A DNA stretch of 35,713 nt from Alphaproteobacteria bacterium MarineAlpha10_Bin2 (GCA_002937555.1 PTKB01000003.1:1-35713), one strand, 5' to 3'. Counted from the first letter of the stretch, positions 14,791 through 23,022 are shown. Numbers and translations: made by a program. The notes: generated by a model not told the origin, from the letters alone.

Positions 14791-16242
14791 ATGGCCGATC
14801 AAAACAATGCGAGCGAACTCTATCGCCTCAGCGCCGCCGACGCTGTTACCTTCTTGCGGAAGGGTGAAATTTCTCCTGTAGAACTGGTCGAGGCATCGGC
14901 GGCTCGCATCGAGGCGACGGACGGCGCGCTGAATGCCCTGCCGACACTCTGCATCGAACGCGCGCGGGCACACGCCGAGCGCATCATGAAGAACGGCGGC
15001 ACCGGACGGCGCGATCCGGCCTGGCTCGGCGGTCTGCCGATTTCGGTCAAGGACCTGGTGCCGGTCGAGGGCGTGCGCACGACATGGGGCTCGCCGCTCT
15101 ACGCCGATCATGTGCCGGCGCGCTCCGACATTATGGTGGAACGGCTGGAGGCCAATGGCGCGATCGTCATGGGCAAGAGCAACACGCCGGAATTCGGCGC
15201 CGGCGCCAGCACCTTCAACGAAGTGTTCGGCAAGACGCGCAATCCGTGGAACACCGACAAGAGCTGCGGCGGCTCGTCCGGCGGGGCGGCGGTTTCGCTG
15301 GCTGCCGGCCAAGTGTGGATGGCGACCGGCTCCGACCTCGGCGGCAGCCTGCGCATTCCGGCGAGCTATTGTTCGGTCACGGGCTTGCGGCCGAGCCCGG
15401 GCCGGGTGGCGCACGGGCCGGCGGACTTGCCCTACGACACGCTTATGGTCGACGGGCCGATGGGCCGCGATGCGCTCGATACGGCGCTCTTCCTCGACGC
15501 CATGTGCGGCGCCCATGTGGAAGACCCGATCTCCCTCGCCGCCCCGGCAGAACCCTTTGCCCAGGCGGTGCGCGAGAAGGAAAAACACGCGCCGAAGCGG
15601 GTCGCCTACAGTCCTGATCTCGGAGAATTTCCGGTCGATAGCGAAGTGGCCGAAATATGCGCCGCCGCCGCCCAGCGCTTTCAAGCCATCGGAGCGGAGG
15701 TCGAAGATGGCGGCCCGAGCTTCAAGGGCGCGGTGGACATATTCCAGACGCTGCGCGCGGTGCTGTTCTCGGCGATGAAGGCCGACATGCTGCGGACCCG
15801 CCGCGACGCGCTGAAACCGGAGCTGATTTGGAATATCGAAAAGGGCTTGGCGCTCCAATCGGACGAGATCGGCGCGGCGGAAATCGCCCGCGGCAAGCTT
15901 TATCGGCGCATGGCGAAATTTTTTGCCAATCATGACTTGTTGCTCTGCCCGACCGTCATCGTGCCGCCGTTCGATGTCGACATCCGCTATGTCGAAGAGG
16001 TGAACGGCCATAAGTTCGACAATTACGTCGATTGGCTGGGCATTACCTTTGTGATCTCGCTAACCGGCTGCGCCGCTATTTCGACACCGGCGGGATTTAC
16101 CAAGGACGGCTTGCCGGTCGGTCTGCAAATCGTCGGCCCGCCCGGCGCCGAAGCGCGCGCCCTCGCCGCGGCGGCGTTGATGGAAGAGCAGATGGGATTG
16201 TCCGGCCACGTCCCGATTGCTCCGAAGAGCCCGGGTGGTTAG
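14791..16242 (+). CDS. Amidase (amidase signature family)
   Basis: From the ATG at 14791 the protein is 483 residues. The Ser-cisSer-Lys catalytic set is visible: K87 in PISVKDLV, the GGSSGG loop (S162/S163) and S186 in SDLGGSLRIPAS. LSAADAVTFLRKGEISPVEL at the N-terminus is typical of the family. It hydrolyses a carboxamide to acid and ammonia; the side-chain specificity is unknown. Earlier in-frame starts (14716, 14749) lack ribosome binding sites and would put the operator-like palindrome inside the gene. It is divergent from the dehalogenase/nitrile hydratase run. Amidases frequently partner nitrile hydratases, completing nitrile to acid. Its last 4 bases overlap the end of the convergent transporter gene. 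Confidence 0.9.
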   Translation: MADQNNASELYRLSAADAVTFLRKGEISPVELVEASAARIEATDGALNALPTLCIERARAHAERIMKNGGTGRRDPAWLGGLPISVKDLVPVEGVRTTWGSPLYADHVPARSDIMVERLEANGAIVMGKSNTPEFGAGASTFNEVFGKTRNPWNTDKSCGGSSGGAAVSLAAGQVWMATGSDLGGSLRIPASYCSVTGLRPSPGRVAHGPADLPYDTLMVDGPMGRDALDTALFLDAMCGAHVEDPISLAAPAEPFAQAVREKEKHAPKRVAYSPDLGEFPVDSEVAEICAAAAQRFQAIGAEVEDGGPSFKGAVDIFQTLRAVLFSAMKADMLRTRRDALKPELIWNIEKGLALQSDEIGAAEIARGKLYRRMAKFFANHDLLLCPTVIVPPFDVDIRYVEEVNGHKFDNYVDWLGITFVISLTGCAAISTPAGFTKDGLPVGLQIVGPPGAEARALAAAALMEEQMGLSGHVPIAPKSPGG

Positions 16243-16760
16243 GCAGGGCTCGCAGCTTCCATGCGGTTGCGCACGAGATACCAGACGATCAACGCGCCGA
16301 CCAATTTGCTTGCCGTCATCGCCAACACGGCGGGGGCGGAAAGCCAGCCCATGATGCCGAGGAAAACGATGGTATCGAGGGGCGTCGCCAGGACGCTGGA
16401 AAACAATATGCGTTGCGCGAACGACCGCTTGGTGAAGCTGTAAACGAGCCAATCTGCCAGCTCGCTAATTGCGAAGGCTGCGACCGAGGCATAGGCCACG
16501 AATGGATCGGCCAAGAAATATGAAAGGACTCCCGCGACCAGCATGGCGGCCAGTACCCAATGGCCGATGACGCGTTGCGCGAAGTCCCGCGCGATAAAGA
16601 TTAAGCCAACGACCAACGCCACCGGCGGCCACATTTCGCCGCCACCCATGTCGACCGGCTGCACCACGATGAACAGCCAGTTCACCAGGACGATCAAGCC
16701 GATGTAAATCGCCGCCCAGAACAAGGCGGCCGGCCGCATGATCTCCGACAAAGTGGGCAC
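16239..16760 (-). CDS. VUT family transporter, probable queuosine precursor importer
   Basis: From the GTG at 16760 (AGGAG 10-14 bases upstream) the protein has 173 residues and about six membrane segments, e.g. ALFWAAIYIGLIVLVNWLFI and LVGALIVWYLV. The block FIARDFAQRVIG followed by YASVAAFAISELADWLVY matches the Vut_1 family (YhhQ-like), whose members import preQ0 or preQ1. It is 11 bases downstream of queF, supporting a 7-deazaguanine substrate. The frame is open further upstream but that part overlaps queF. It is shorter than E. coli YhhQ. The stop overlaps the convergent amidase stop. Confidence 0.8.
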   Translation of the reverse strand: MPTLSEIMRPAALFWAAIYIGLIVLVNWLFIVVQPVDMGGGEMWPPVALVVGLIFIARDFAQRVIGHWVLAAMLVAGVLSYFLADPFVAYASVAAFAISELADWLVYSFTKRSFAQRILFSSVLATPLDTIVFLGIMGWLSAPAVLAMTASKLVGALIVWYLVRNRMEAASPA

Positions 16761-16771
16761 GCTAGTTTCTC

Positions 16772-17245
16772 CTAACCTCTGCCGCGATAGGGCGCGACGC
16801 CCTGATCCGGCAGCCATAGATCCTTCGGCGGCGGTCCGGATTGATAGAAAACATCGATCGGTATGCCGCCGCGCGGATACCAATAGCCGCCGATCCGGAG
16901 CCAGCGCGGCGCCAGCACGTCTTCGAGACGCTTGGCGATGGCGACCGTGCAATCCTCATGAAAAGCGCCGTGATTGCGGAACGACGCCAGATAAAATTTT
17001 AGCGACTTACTCTCGACCAAGCGCGCGTCGGGAACGTAATCGATGACCAAATGAGCGAAGTCCGGCTGTCCGGTAATCGGGCATATAGAGGTAAATTCCG
17101 GGCAGGTAAAGCGCACGAGGTAATTCGTCTCGCCATGCGGGTTGGGCACGCTTTCGAGCACCGCTGCATCCGGCGATTCCGGCAGTTCCACCTTTTGGCC
17201 GAGTTGGCTCAGGCCCTTTAGCTCTTCTTCGGTCATCGCCGTCAT
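16772..17245 (-). CDS. queF: NADPH-dependent 7-cyano-7-deazaguanine reductase
   Basis: This 157-residue protein is the short, unimodular QueF. It reduces preQ0 to preQ1 with two NADPH in queuosine tRNA modification. The catalytic Cys55 is in TSICPITGQPDF with Asp62 following, and the QueF NADPH motif VESKSLKFYLASFRNH is present. HEDC and GGIPIDVF are further conserved blocks. The ATG at 17245 overlaps the stop of the crotonase gene as ATGA; a second Met 9 bases in is an alternative start. With the VUT transporter downstream it makes a compact queuosine-salvage pair, oddly attached to an SDR/crotonase operon. No queC, queD, queE, tgt or queA is in the window. Confidence 0.95.
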   Translation of the reverse strand: MTAMTEEELKGLSQLGQKVELPESPDAAVLESVPNPHGETNYLVRFTCPEFTSICPITGQPDFAHLVIDYVPDARLVESKSLKFYLASFRNHGAFHEDCTVAIAKRLEDVLAPRWLRIGGYWYPRGGIPIDVFYQSGPPPKDLWLPDQGVAPYRGRG

Positions 17246-18039
17246 CTGCCCTTGAAATCGGCCGGGCGTTTCTCGCGGAAGGCGGTGGTGCCTTCGTTGA
17301 TGTCTTCGGTGCGGCCGAGATCGTAAAACGAGCGCGATTCGAGCTTGAGCGCATCACCCATCGGCATGTCGAAAGAGCGCAACATGACATGCTTGGCGTA
17401 GCGTTGCGCGAGCGGCGCACGGCTGGCCAGCACTTCCGCAAACTCGAGGCTGCGCGCGACTAAATCCGCGAGCGGATAAATTCGGTTCACCAGTCCGATT
17501 TTCTCGGCATGGGCCGCATCGATGCGCTCGCCCGAGAGGATCATTTCCATGGCGTTGCCGAGGCCGACGATTTGCGGCAGGCGCACGCAGCCGCCGTCGC
17601 ACGGGTGGAAGCCCCAATTGACGTCTTGATGGGCGAACTCGGCGTTGGGCGAACAGAAGCGGATGTCGCAGGCCTCGGCAAGCTCCAGCCCGCCCGAGAT
17701 GGCGAAACCGTTGATCGCCGCGACGATGGGCTTGTCGATCTCGAGCCCGCGGGTGATGCCGCCGAATCCGGTGCCATCGGTGTAGCGTTCGCGGAATTCG
17801 GCCGCCGGGCGGGTGGCGTAATCGATGGTGTAGCTCTTGAGGTCGGCGCCGGCGCAAAACGCCTTGTCGCCGGCGCCGGTGATCACCGCCGCGCGTGCGT
17901 CCCCGTCGGCGGCGAATTCGCGCCATATATCGGTCAGCCGGTCATTGGCGGCGAAATCGAGCGAATTCATTTTGTCGGCGCGGTCGATGGTGATCAGCCG
18001 CACCCGCCCGTGCTTCTCATAGAGAATATCATCCGCCAT
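17242..18039 (-). CDS. Enoyl-CoA hydratase/isomerase (crotonase) family protein
   Basis: The protein has 265 residues from the ATG at 18039, with TAGGGG upstream. Oxyanion-hole segments are CAGADLKSY (near 62-70) and AISGGLELAEACD (near 113-125). E119 matches the first catalytic glutamate of rat enoyl-CoA hydratase. The second position appears to be Asp139 (HQDVNWGF) instead of Glu, and the usual PGxGG turn reads HPCDGG. It could still hydrate enoyl-CoAs or act as an isomerase or hydrolase. It lies 10 bases after the SDR gene and overlaps queF by 4 bases, so SDR, crotonase, queF and transporter are probably one transcript. Substrate unknown. Confidence 0.88.
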   Translation of the reverse strand: MADDILYEKHGRVRLITIDRADKMNSLDFAANDRLTDIWREFAADGDARAAVITGAGDKAFCAGADLKSYTIDYATRPAAEFRERYTDGTGFGGITRGLEIDKPIVAAINGFAISGGLELAEACDIRFCSPNAEFAHQDVNWGFHPCDGGCVRLPQIVGLGNAMEMILSGERIDAAHAEKIGLVNRIYPLADLVARSLEFAEVLASRAPLAQRYAKHVMLRSFDMPMGDALKLESRSFYDLGRTEDINEGTTAFREKRPADFKGR

Positions 18040-18049
18040 GGTTACGCCC

Positions 18050-18805
18050 CTACCAGGCCGCCCAGCCGCCATCGACTAGCAAATTGGCGCCGTGCACCTG
18101 ATCAGAATCCGAGGATGCCAGGAACACCGCGGCACCGGTGAGTTCGTTCGGGTCCATATGGCCGACGCCAGTCGGCGTCAGCGACGCCTGACGTTCGTCA
18201 TAGCCCGCCTCGGCGCGGTACGGCGCGTTCATATCGGTCTTGATGTTGCCGGGCGCGAGCGAATTCACATTGATGCCGTCCTTGGCCAGTTCCAGACAGA
18301 GCGCGTTCACCATGTTCACCTGCCCGCCTTTCGACGAGCAATAGGCGCCCGAATTGGGAAAGCCGCCAACGCCGGCGATGGAAGTGATGTTGATGATTTT
18401 GCCGCTACCCTTGGCTTTCATGGTCGGCACCACCGCACGCGCCATGAAGAAGCTGCCCTTCAGGTTGAGGTCGATTTGGGTGTCCCAGATTTCTTCGGTG
18501 GTGTCCTCGATGGGGACGGCGGTGAAAATTCCGGCATTGTTGACCAGTATGTCGACCGTGCCGAACGCGGCGATGACCTCGCCGGCCAAGCGGTCGCATT
18601 CCGACACCTGGGCGACATCGGCCTGAAACGCCTTGGCCTCGCCGCCAGCGTCGTTGATCTCCTTGACGACGGCCTCGGCCTTGTCGAGATTTGAATGTGC
18701 GACGACGGCGACACGCGCGCCCTCGGCGCCATAGCGCCGGGCAATACAGGCGCCGATACCACGCGAGCTGCCGGTGATGATGGCGACCTTACCTTCGAGT
18801 TTCAT
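18050..18805 (-). CDS. Short-chain dehydrogenase/reductase (SDR)
   Basis: This 251-residue classical SDR has the NAD(P)-binding TGSSRGIG (11-18), NNAG (89-92) and the Ser142-Tyr155-Lys159 catalytic set (TSIAGVGG and SGAYCSSKG). The C-terminus carries the usual SSDSDQVHGANLLVDGG. The residue after the second beta strand is His/Ser rather than acidic (VVAHSN), which weakly favours NADP. AGGTG precedes the ATG. It opens the operon with the crotonase and queF. It most likely oxidises or reduces a hydroxy/keto substrate, perhaps an acyl-CoA intermediate processed by the crotonase; FabG-like or glucose dehydrogenase-like roles cannot be separated. Confidence 0.9.
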   Translation of the reverse strand: MKLEGKVAIITGSSRGIGACIARRYGAEGARVAVVAHSNLDKAEAVVKEINDAGGEAKAFQADVAQVSECDRLAGEVIAAFGTVDILVNNAGIFTAVPIEDTTEEIWDTQIDLNLKGSFFMARAVVPTMKAKGSGKIINITSIAGVGGFPNSGAYCSSKGGQVNMVNALCLELAKDGINVNSLAPGNIKTDMNAPYRAEAGYDERQASLTPTGVGHMDPNELTGAAVFLASSDSDQVHGANLLVDGGWAAW

Positions 18806-18867
18806 GGCTGCACCTATTGAATGGCTTGTGTTGCGCGAGCTTAGCTAGGCGGGCCGGGCAGTCAATC

Positions 18868-20079
18868 TCAAGCTGCGGCGATGTCCGGCCACTCCGCGTC
18901 GCGCGAGCGGCTCAGCGCGGCGCCGATATCGCTCAGGCTATTCAGGCTGTGCACGGTGCGGAAATCATCGACATGCGGCAGGATCGCCCGAACGCCGCGC
19001 GCTTCAGGGCGGAAGCCTTCGAAACGCAGCAGCGGATTGAGCCAGATCAGGCGGCGGCAGGATTTGTGCAGGCGCTCGATCTCGCGCTCGAGCCCGTCGA
19101 CATCGCCGCGGTCCAGCCCGTCGGTAATCAACAAAACCACCGCGCCCTGGCCGAGCACCCGGCGTGACCAGGAGCGGTTGAAGTCGAGCAGGCTCTCGCC
19201 GATACGGGTGCCGCCCGACCAGTCGAGCGCGGCATTGGCCACCCGGTCAAGCGCCACATCGACATCGCGGTACTGCAAATGGCGGGTGATATTGGTGAGG
19301 CGGGTGCCGAATATGAAACTGTGCACTCGGTCGCGGTCATTGGTGATGGCGTGCACGAAATGGAGGAACATACGCGAATAACGGCTCATCGACCCAGATA
19401 TGTCGCACAGCACGACGAGCGGCGGATGGCGGGTGACGCGGCGGCGGTATTTGAGTGGCATGATGGCGCCGGAGGTGCGCATCCCGGCGCGCAGCGTCGC
19501 CCGCATATCGATCTTGGCGCCGCGCGGATCGGCGGCGAAACGGCGTGTCGGGATCTCCATGATCGGCAGGCGCATTTCGGCGATGACCCGCTTGGCCTCT
19601 TCGACCTCCTCCTTCGACATGCTGTCGAAATCCATTTCCTGCAGCACTTCCATGGCGGAATAGGTTTGCGTGGCGTCGAGCTCGACTTCGATTTCGTCCT
19701 CGGCCTGCGGCTTGGGCGGATCGTCGGGCGAAAGCGCATCGGCCACGCGGCGGCTTATTTTCTCCGGCTCGCCCTTTTCCGCCGCCGTCGGGGCGGCGAC
19801 CGCCATCATGCGGCGCAACTCTTCAGGGTTGCGCCAAAACAGGCGAAACGCCTGGTCGAAAACCTGACGCTGGGCGGCGCGCTCGACGAATACGGCATGC
19901 ATCGCCCAGTAAAAATCATGGCGCGGCGCGAGCCCGATCAAATCCGCCGCCTGCACTGCCTCCAGCGTCTTGCCGGGGCCGACCGGCAGGCCGGTGGCGC
20001 GCAGCGCACGGGCGAAATGCATGATGTTTCGCGCGAGCTTGCCGCCGCCGACAATATCGACCGGTGCCAGACGGCTCAT
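18868..20079 (-). CDS. VWA domain-containing CoxE-like protein
   Basis: The 403-residue protein has an N-terminal helical region, an acidic linker near 115-135 and a C-terminal von Willebrand A domain. The MIDAS metal site starts at DISGSMS (226-232), with SFIFGTRLTNITRHL and LLITDGLD later in the domain. The pattern FWRNPEELRRMM and the YRRRVTRHPP lead-in fit the CoxE family. In carbon monoxide dehydrogenase clusters CoxE works with the MoxR ATPase CoxD in maturing the Mo-Cu centre. Its ATG overlaps the end of the upstream MoxR gene as ATGA. No CO dehydrogenase genes are adjacent, but a molybdenum hydroxylase large subunit lies about 9 kb away. Confidence 0.88.
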   Translation of the reverse strand: MSRLAPVDIVGGGKLARNIMHFARALRATGLPVGPGKTLEAVQAADLIGLAPRHDFYWAMHAVFVERAAQRQVFDQAFRLFWRNPEELRRMMAVAAPTAAEKGEPEKISRRVADALSPDDPPKPQAEDEIEVELDATQTYSAMEVLQEMDFDSMSKEEVEEAKRVIAEMRLPIMEIPTRRFAADPRGAKIDMRATLRAGMRTSGAIMPLKYRRRVTRHPPLVVLCDISGSMSRYSRMFLHFVHAITNDRDRVHSFIFGTRLTNITRHLQYRDVDVALDRVANAALDWSGGTRIGESLLDFNRSWSRRVLGQGAVVLLITDGLDRGDVDGLEREIERLHKSCRRLIWLNPLLRFEGFRPEARGVRAILPHVDDFRTVHSLNSLSDIGAALSRSRDAEWPDIAAA

Positions 20080-20990
20080 GAGCTGCTCTCTCCGAGATCG
20101 CCCAGCACGCCTTGAAGCGTTGCAGCCTGAGCGGCGGCGCCGCCGGCCTGATGATTTTTAATAATTTGCGCGATTCCGGCGCTGGTATCTTTCGGGTCGA
20201 GTTCCTGACGGTCCAAATCGATCAATGTGGCGGCCCAATCGACCGCCGCCCGGACGAACGCGTCGCCGCGAAATTCGGTTTGTCGCAATTCATCCACCAA
20301 GCCATCCAGGCGTTCCGTCAGGCGCCGCGCAATGCCGGGCGCACGGAATTCGAGTATCTCCGCCTCGCGCGCGGCGTCCGGGTAATCGATCCAGTGATAG
20401 ACGCAGCGTCGCTTGAGCGCGTCGTGAATTTCGCGTGTGCGATTGGAGGTGAGCACGACAATCGGGCGCTGGGCAGCGCGGATGGTGCCCAATTCCGGCA
20501 CGCTTACCTGAAAATCGGAGAGGATCTCCAACAGATAGGCTTCGAAGCCTTCGTCGGCGCGGTCGATTTCATCGATCAACAAAACCGGCGCGCCGGCGTC
20601 GCTCTCCTCCAATGCTTGAAGTATCGGGCGCTTGACGAGAAAGCGCTCGGAGAAAATATCGGCGGCGACTTCGTCTTTGTCGCGGTCCTTCTCATGCTCG
20701 GCGAGACGAATCTCGATCATCTGCGCGGCGTAGTTCCACTCGTAAACGGCGGCGGATGCGTCCAAGCCTTCATGACATTGCAAGCGCAGGAGCGGGCGGC
20801 CCATTTCGCGCGCGAGAACCAATCCAAGCTCGCTCTTTCCGACGCCGCTGCGGCCTTCAAGCAGAAGCGGGCGGCCGAGTTTGAGTGAGAGAAAGAGCGC
20901 CGTCGCCAAGCCGCTGTCGGGCACGTACTTGCCCTTCCGCAACAGCGCGCGCGTGCTCTCGACCGAATCGGGAATCTTCGTCGTGTCCAT
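20076..20990 (-). CDS. MoxR-family AAA+ ATPase (CoxD-like)
   Basis: The protein has 304 residues from the ATG at 20990 (an ATG at 20999 is possible; neither has a strong ribosome binding site). Walker A is EGRSGVGKSE (near 45-54) and Walker B is VLLIDEIDRAD (136-146). LLEILSDFQVSVPELGTI and VVLTSNRTREIHDALKRRCVYHW, split here between its two halves, cover sensor 1 and the arginine-finger region. It is the ATPase partner of the VWA protein encoded downstream with a 4-base overlap. Such pairs act as chaperones that insert metals or remodel enzymes. It is divergent from the MFS gene, sharing about 115 bases of upstream DNA. Confidence 0.9.
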   Translation of the reverse strand: MDTTKIPDSVESTRALLRKGKYVPDSGLATALFLSLKLGRPLLLEGRSGVGKSELGLVLAREMGRPLLRLQCHEGLDASAAVYEWNYAAQMIEIRLAEHEKDRDKDEVAADIFSERFLVKRPILQALEESDAGAPVLLIDEIDRADEGFEAYLLEILSDFQVSVPELGTIRAAQRPIVVLTSNRTREIHDALKRRCVYHWIDYPDAAREAEILEFRAPGIARRLTERLDGLVDELRQTEFRGDAFVRAAVDWAATLIDLDRQELDPKDTSAGIAQIIKNHQAGGAAAQAATLQGVLGDLGESSS

Positions 20991-21106
20991 TCTCACCATC
21001 CACGGGTGGAAAGTAACGTTTCCTCTGTTCGCATCAAAGGCTTAACATTCCGGACAGCGACACGAAACCCCGCCCAGATTCTTCCCGTATCTGCATCGAA
21101 ATTTGA

Positions 21107-22285
21107 ATGTCCCTGGTTCCTCTGATTATCGCCGTCCTGGTCAATTTTTCGATGGGCTCGTTTTATGCGTGGAGCGTAATGGTCGCGCCGCTCGAGCAAT
21201 CACTCGGCGCCACCCGGTCAGACATCAGCCTGGCCTACTCCGTCAGTTTCATCACTATGACCGTGGGCATGTTCGTTACGCACAGCCTGCTGCGTATCGC
21301 GTCGCTGCCCTATTTGCTATTTGCCGTCTTTACCATTGCCGGGGTGGGCCTGGCGATATCCGGATATTTCGAAGCGCTGTGGAGCCTGGTGATTGGCTAT
21401 GGCGTCTTGTTCGGGTTCGCCCTCGGCGTGTCTTACTTCCTGGCGATGACTGCGGCAAGCCTGAACCTCCCGGTCCGGCCCAGCATCGCGCTTAGCATGA
21501 GCATGTCGGCCTTCGCCGGCGGCGGACTGGTGTGGCCGCCGATATTCGCGGCGATCATAGAATGGCAAGGGCCGCATGCCGTACTCTTGCTGTTTGCCGC
21601 CTATCTCGTTCTGGTCGGAGCCCTGAGCGGAATCCTGTTGCACGCCTCCCGCCCGCCGACCCACCCTGGTGCCGATAAGGGCGGCGGCCTGTTCAGTGAT
21701 ATTCTCACCCACCGCCCTCGGGTTTTCATATTGCTGTGGGCGGGATTCATCTGCATCGGATTTGCCGCGTTGATGTCGATCGGTCATGCGGCGGGCATCG
21801 TCGTGGATCATGGATTTCCCGCAGACCAAGCCTATTGGGCGCCGATGCTGACCAATCTCGTCTATATTGGCTGCGCGCTCTCGGCCGGGATCGTCTGCGA
21901 TTGGATTACCGGCCGGCGCGTGCTGATCGGGATCGCCGCCCTGACGGCGATCCCGCTGTTGACGCTTTATTTCGCGCCTTCCGCCACCATGAGCCTCATT
22001 GCACTCGCCGTGGTGGGCGGCGCATTCGGCGCCAGCGCCTCGGCCTATCCTGTGACCGTCGCCGGCTATTACGGCGTTTCGGCGCTGCCCCGCATCTATG
22101 GGCGGATGGCTACGGCGTTCGGCGCCTCCGGCCTGCTCGGCCCCTTTGCCGCCGGTGTCCTCTATGATTGGCAGGGCGGTTATGAAATCGCCATTCTCAT
22201 TGCCGGTGTTTTGGCCGTGATCGGCATCGCCACCTTGTGGTGCCTGCCCAAGACGCCCGCTATTGAGGCTGCGGCGCGTCCGTAA
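21107..22285 (+). CDS. MFS transporter (oxalate/formate antiporter-like)
   Basis: This 392-residue protein has about twelve membrane segments. The opening VNFSMGSFYAWSVMVAPLEQ is the hallmark of the OFA (oxalate:formate antiporter) and related monocarboxylate group of the major facilitator superfamily. The second half shows ISGYFEALWSLVIGYGVLFG-like and GASASAYPVTVAGYYG segments. It probably exchanges or imports a small carboxylate. It stands alone: divergent from moxR upstream, and its 3' end overlaps a broken minus-strand gene. No clear ribosome binding site precedes the ATG. Confidence 0.82.
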   Translation: MSLVPLIIAVLVNFSMGSFYAWSVMVAPLEQSLGATRSDISLAYSVSFITMTVGMFVTHSLLRIASLPYLLFAVFTIAGVGLAISGYFEALWSLVIGYGVLFGFALGVSYFLAMTAASLNLPVRPSIALSMSMSAFAGGGLVWPPIFAAIIEWQGPHAVLLLFAAYLVLVGALSGILLHASRPPTHPGADKGGGLFSDILTHRPRVFILLWAGFICIGFAALMSIGHAAGIVVDHGFPADQAYWAPMLTNLVYIGCALSAGIVCDWITGRRVLIGIAALTAIPLLTLYFAPSATMSLIALAVVGGAFGASASAYPVTVAGYYGVSALPRIYGRMATAFGASGLLGPFAAGVLYDWQGGYEIAILIAGVLAVIGIATLWCLPKTPAIEAAARP

Positions 22286-22463
22286 CTTCGGAAATAAACT
22301 CCTCGAACTTGCCGCCCTTGGTCTTCGGCATCGCGTCGAAATATTGGAATAAGATTTCGAACGGGTGGCCGAGGGCGTTTTGGATCACAGACCTCAGCTG
22401 ATCCTCCTCCGCCACCCTGGCGGACAAAGTCGGCAAGCAATAGGAACGAACCGCCTGGAACGA
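22260..22463 (-). pseudogene. Remnant of a phenylacetate-CoA ligase-like C-terminus
   Basis: A 67-codon open stretch ends at a TAG (22260-22262), overlapping the MFS gene by 26 bases. It contains LRSVIQNALGHPFEILFQYF and then DAMPKTKGGKFEEFISEV. That pattern, a GHPFE strand followed by IPRTxGGKFEDF, is the C-terminal lid of PaaK/CapK-type adenylating enzymes as I remember them. An in-frame stop at 22464-22466 closes the frame upstream, and there is no start codon with a ribosome binding site. The rest of the ligase is missing. I read it as the tail of a deleted gene. Confidence 0.5.
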
Positions 22464-22578
22464 CTAGCGTTTCCGCGCCGTCAATTGGAAGGACGATCGT
22501 TTGTCCCTGTTCGTTGCGGAGTGTAGCTCCCGGAATTAGGGAAGATACGGTGCCAGAACCATCCTTTTGCGCACTCAT
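22411..22578 (-). pseudogene. Short 5' gene fragment of unknown function
   Basis: From an ATG at 22578 a frame reads MSAQKDGSGTVSS and then ATLRNEQGQTIVLPIDGAE and VVPGGSFLLLADFVRQGG before becoming low-complexity and running antisense into the MFS gene. The first 56 residues look protein-like, similar in flavour to the N-terminal leader of large secreted repeat proteins, but I cannot name a family. It overlaps the ligase remnant in another frame, suggesting two partial genes were joined by a deletion. No good ribosome binding site is present. Real expression is doubtful. Confidence 0.3.
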
Positions 22579-23010
22579 ATGTAACGTTTGTAATGCTCCC
22601 AAAACCCCATTCCGATCCGATATGGGGCGCGAATCCTGCCTATAGCTGCGCTACTATAACTCAGTTGCAAGTATTAACAAAATGTTGATTATGAAACTAA
22701 TTTTCGGTTTACATCGCTAACAATGTATTTATTCTGAATTGCTCCAAATAATTTTATGTAACATAACATGTGTTGCAAGAATATTTACTTAATACTTGAA
22801 CTAGAATTGGCCGATAATTCGAGAAAGGCCGCGAATTCATTGAAATAGATGTAAATAAATCGAAATTGGTTTTTGTTGCGACATACAAGAATAATAGCGC
22901 TTTATTGCCCACCAGCGCCGCAAAACCTGTAACCGCCAAGCATCCTGTTTGCCTCGACGCTCTGCTGCGTTAAACCTAGTTCCGCTGCGGCATCCCGCAC
23001 GGCTAAGGAA
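22579..23010. other. AT-rich gap without a recognisable gene
   Basis: From about 22640 to 22890 the base composition falls sharply to AT-rich, unlike the flanking DNA. Short frames here are unlike known proteins. A palindrome TTATGT-A-ACATAA occupies 22754-22766. The right part returns to GC-rich sequence and should hold the gpt promoter; I see no tRNA, riboswitch or hairpin terminator. It may be a scar of foreign DNA or a regulatory spacer. Confidence 0.6.
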
Positions 23011-23022
23011 ATGAGGTGGAAA

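Noticed and set aside
14755..16011. Minus-strand open frame of 418 codons opposite the amidase
   Set aside because: The amidase strand carries the full catalytic set; the antisense translation is His/Arg-rich without motifs.
16761..16952. Upstream extension of the VUT transporter frame
   Set aside because: This part overlaps queF in another frame; a GTG at 16760 with AGGAG upstream gives a sensible membrane protein.
18806..18867. Possible preQ1 riboswitch ahead of the operon that contains queF
   Set aside because: The 62-base gap shows neither the A-rich tail nor the stem-loop expected of a preQ1 aptamer, and queF is third in the operon.
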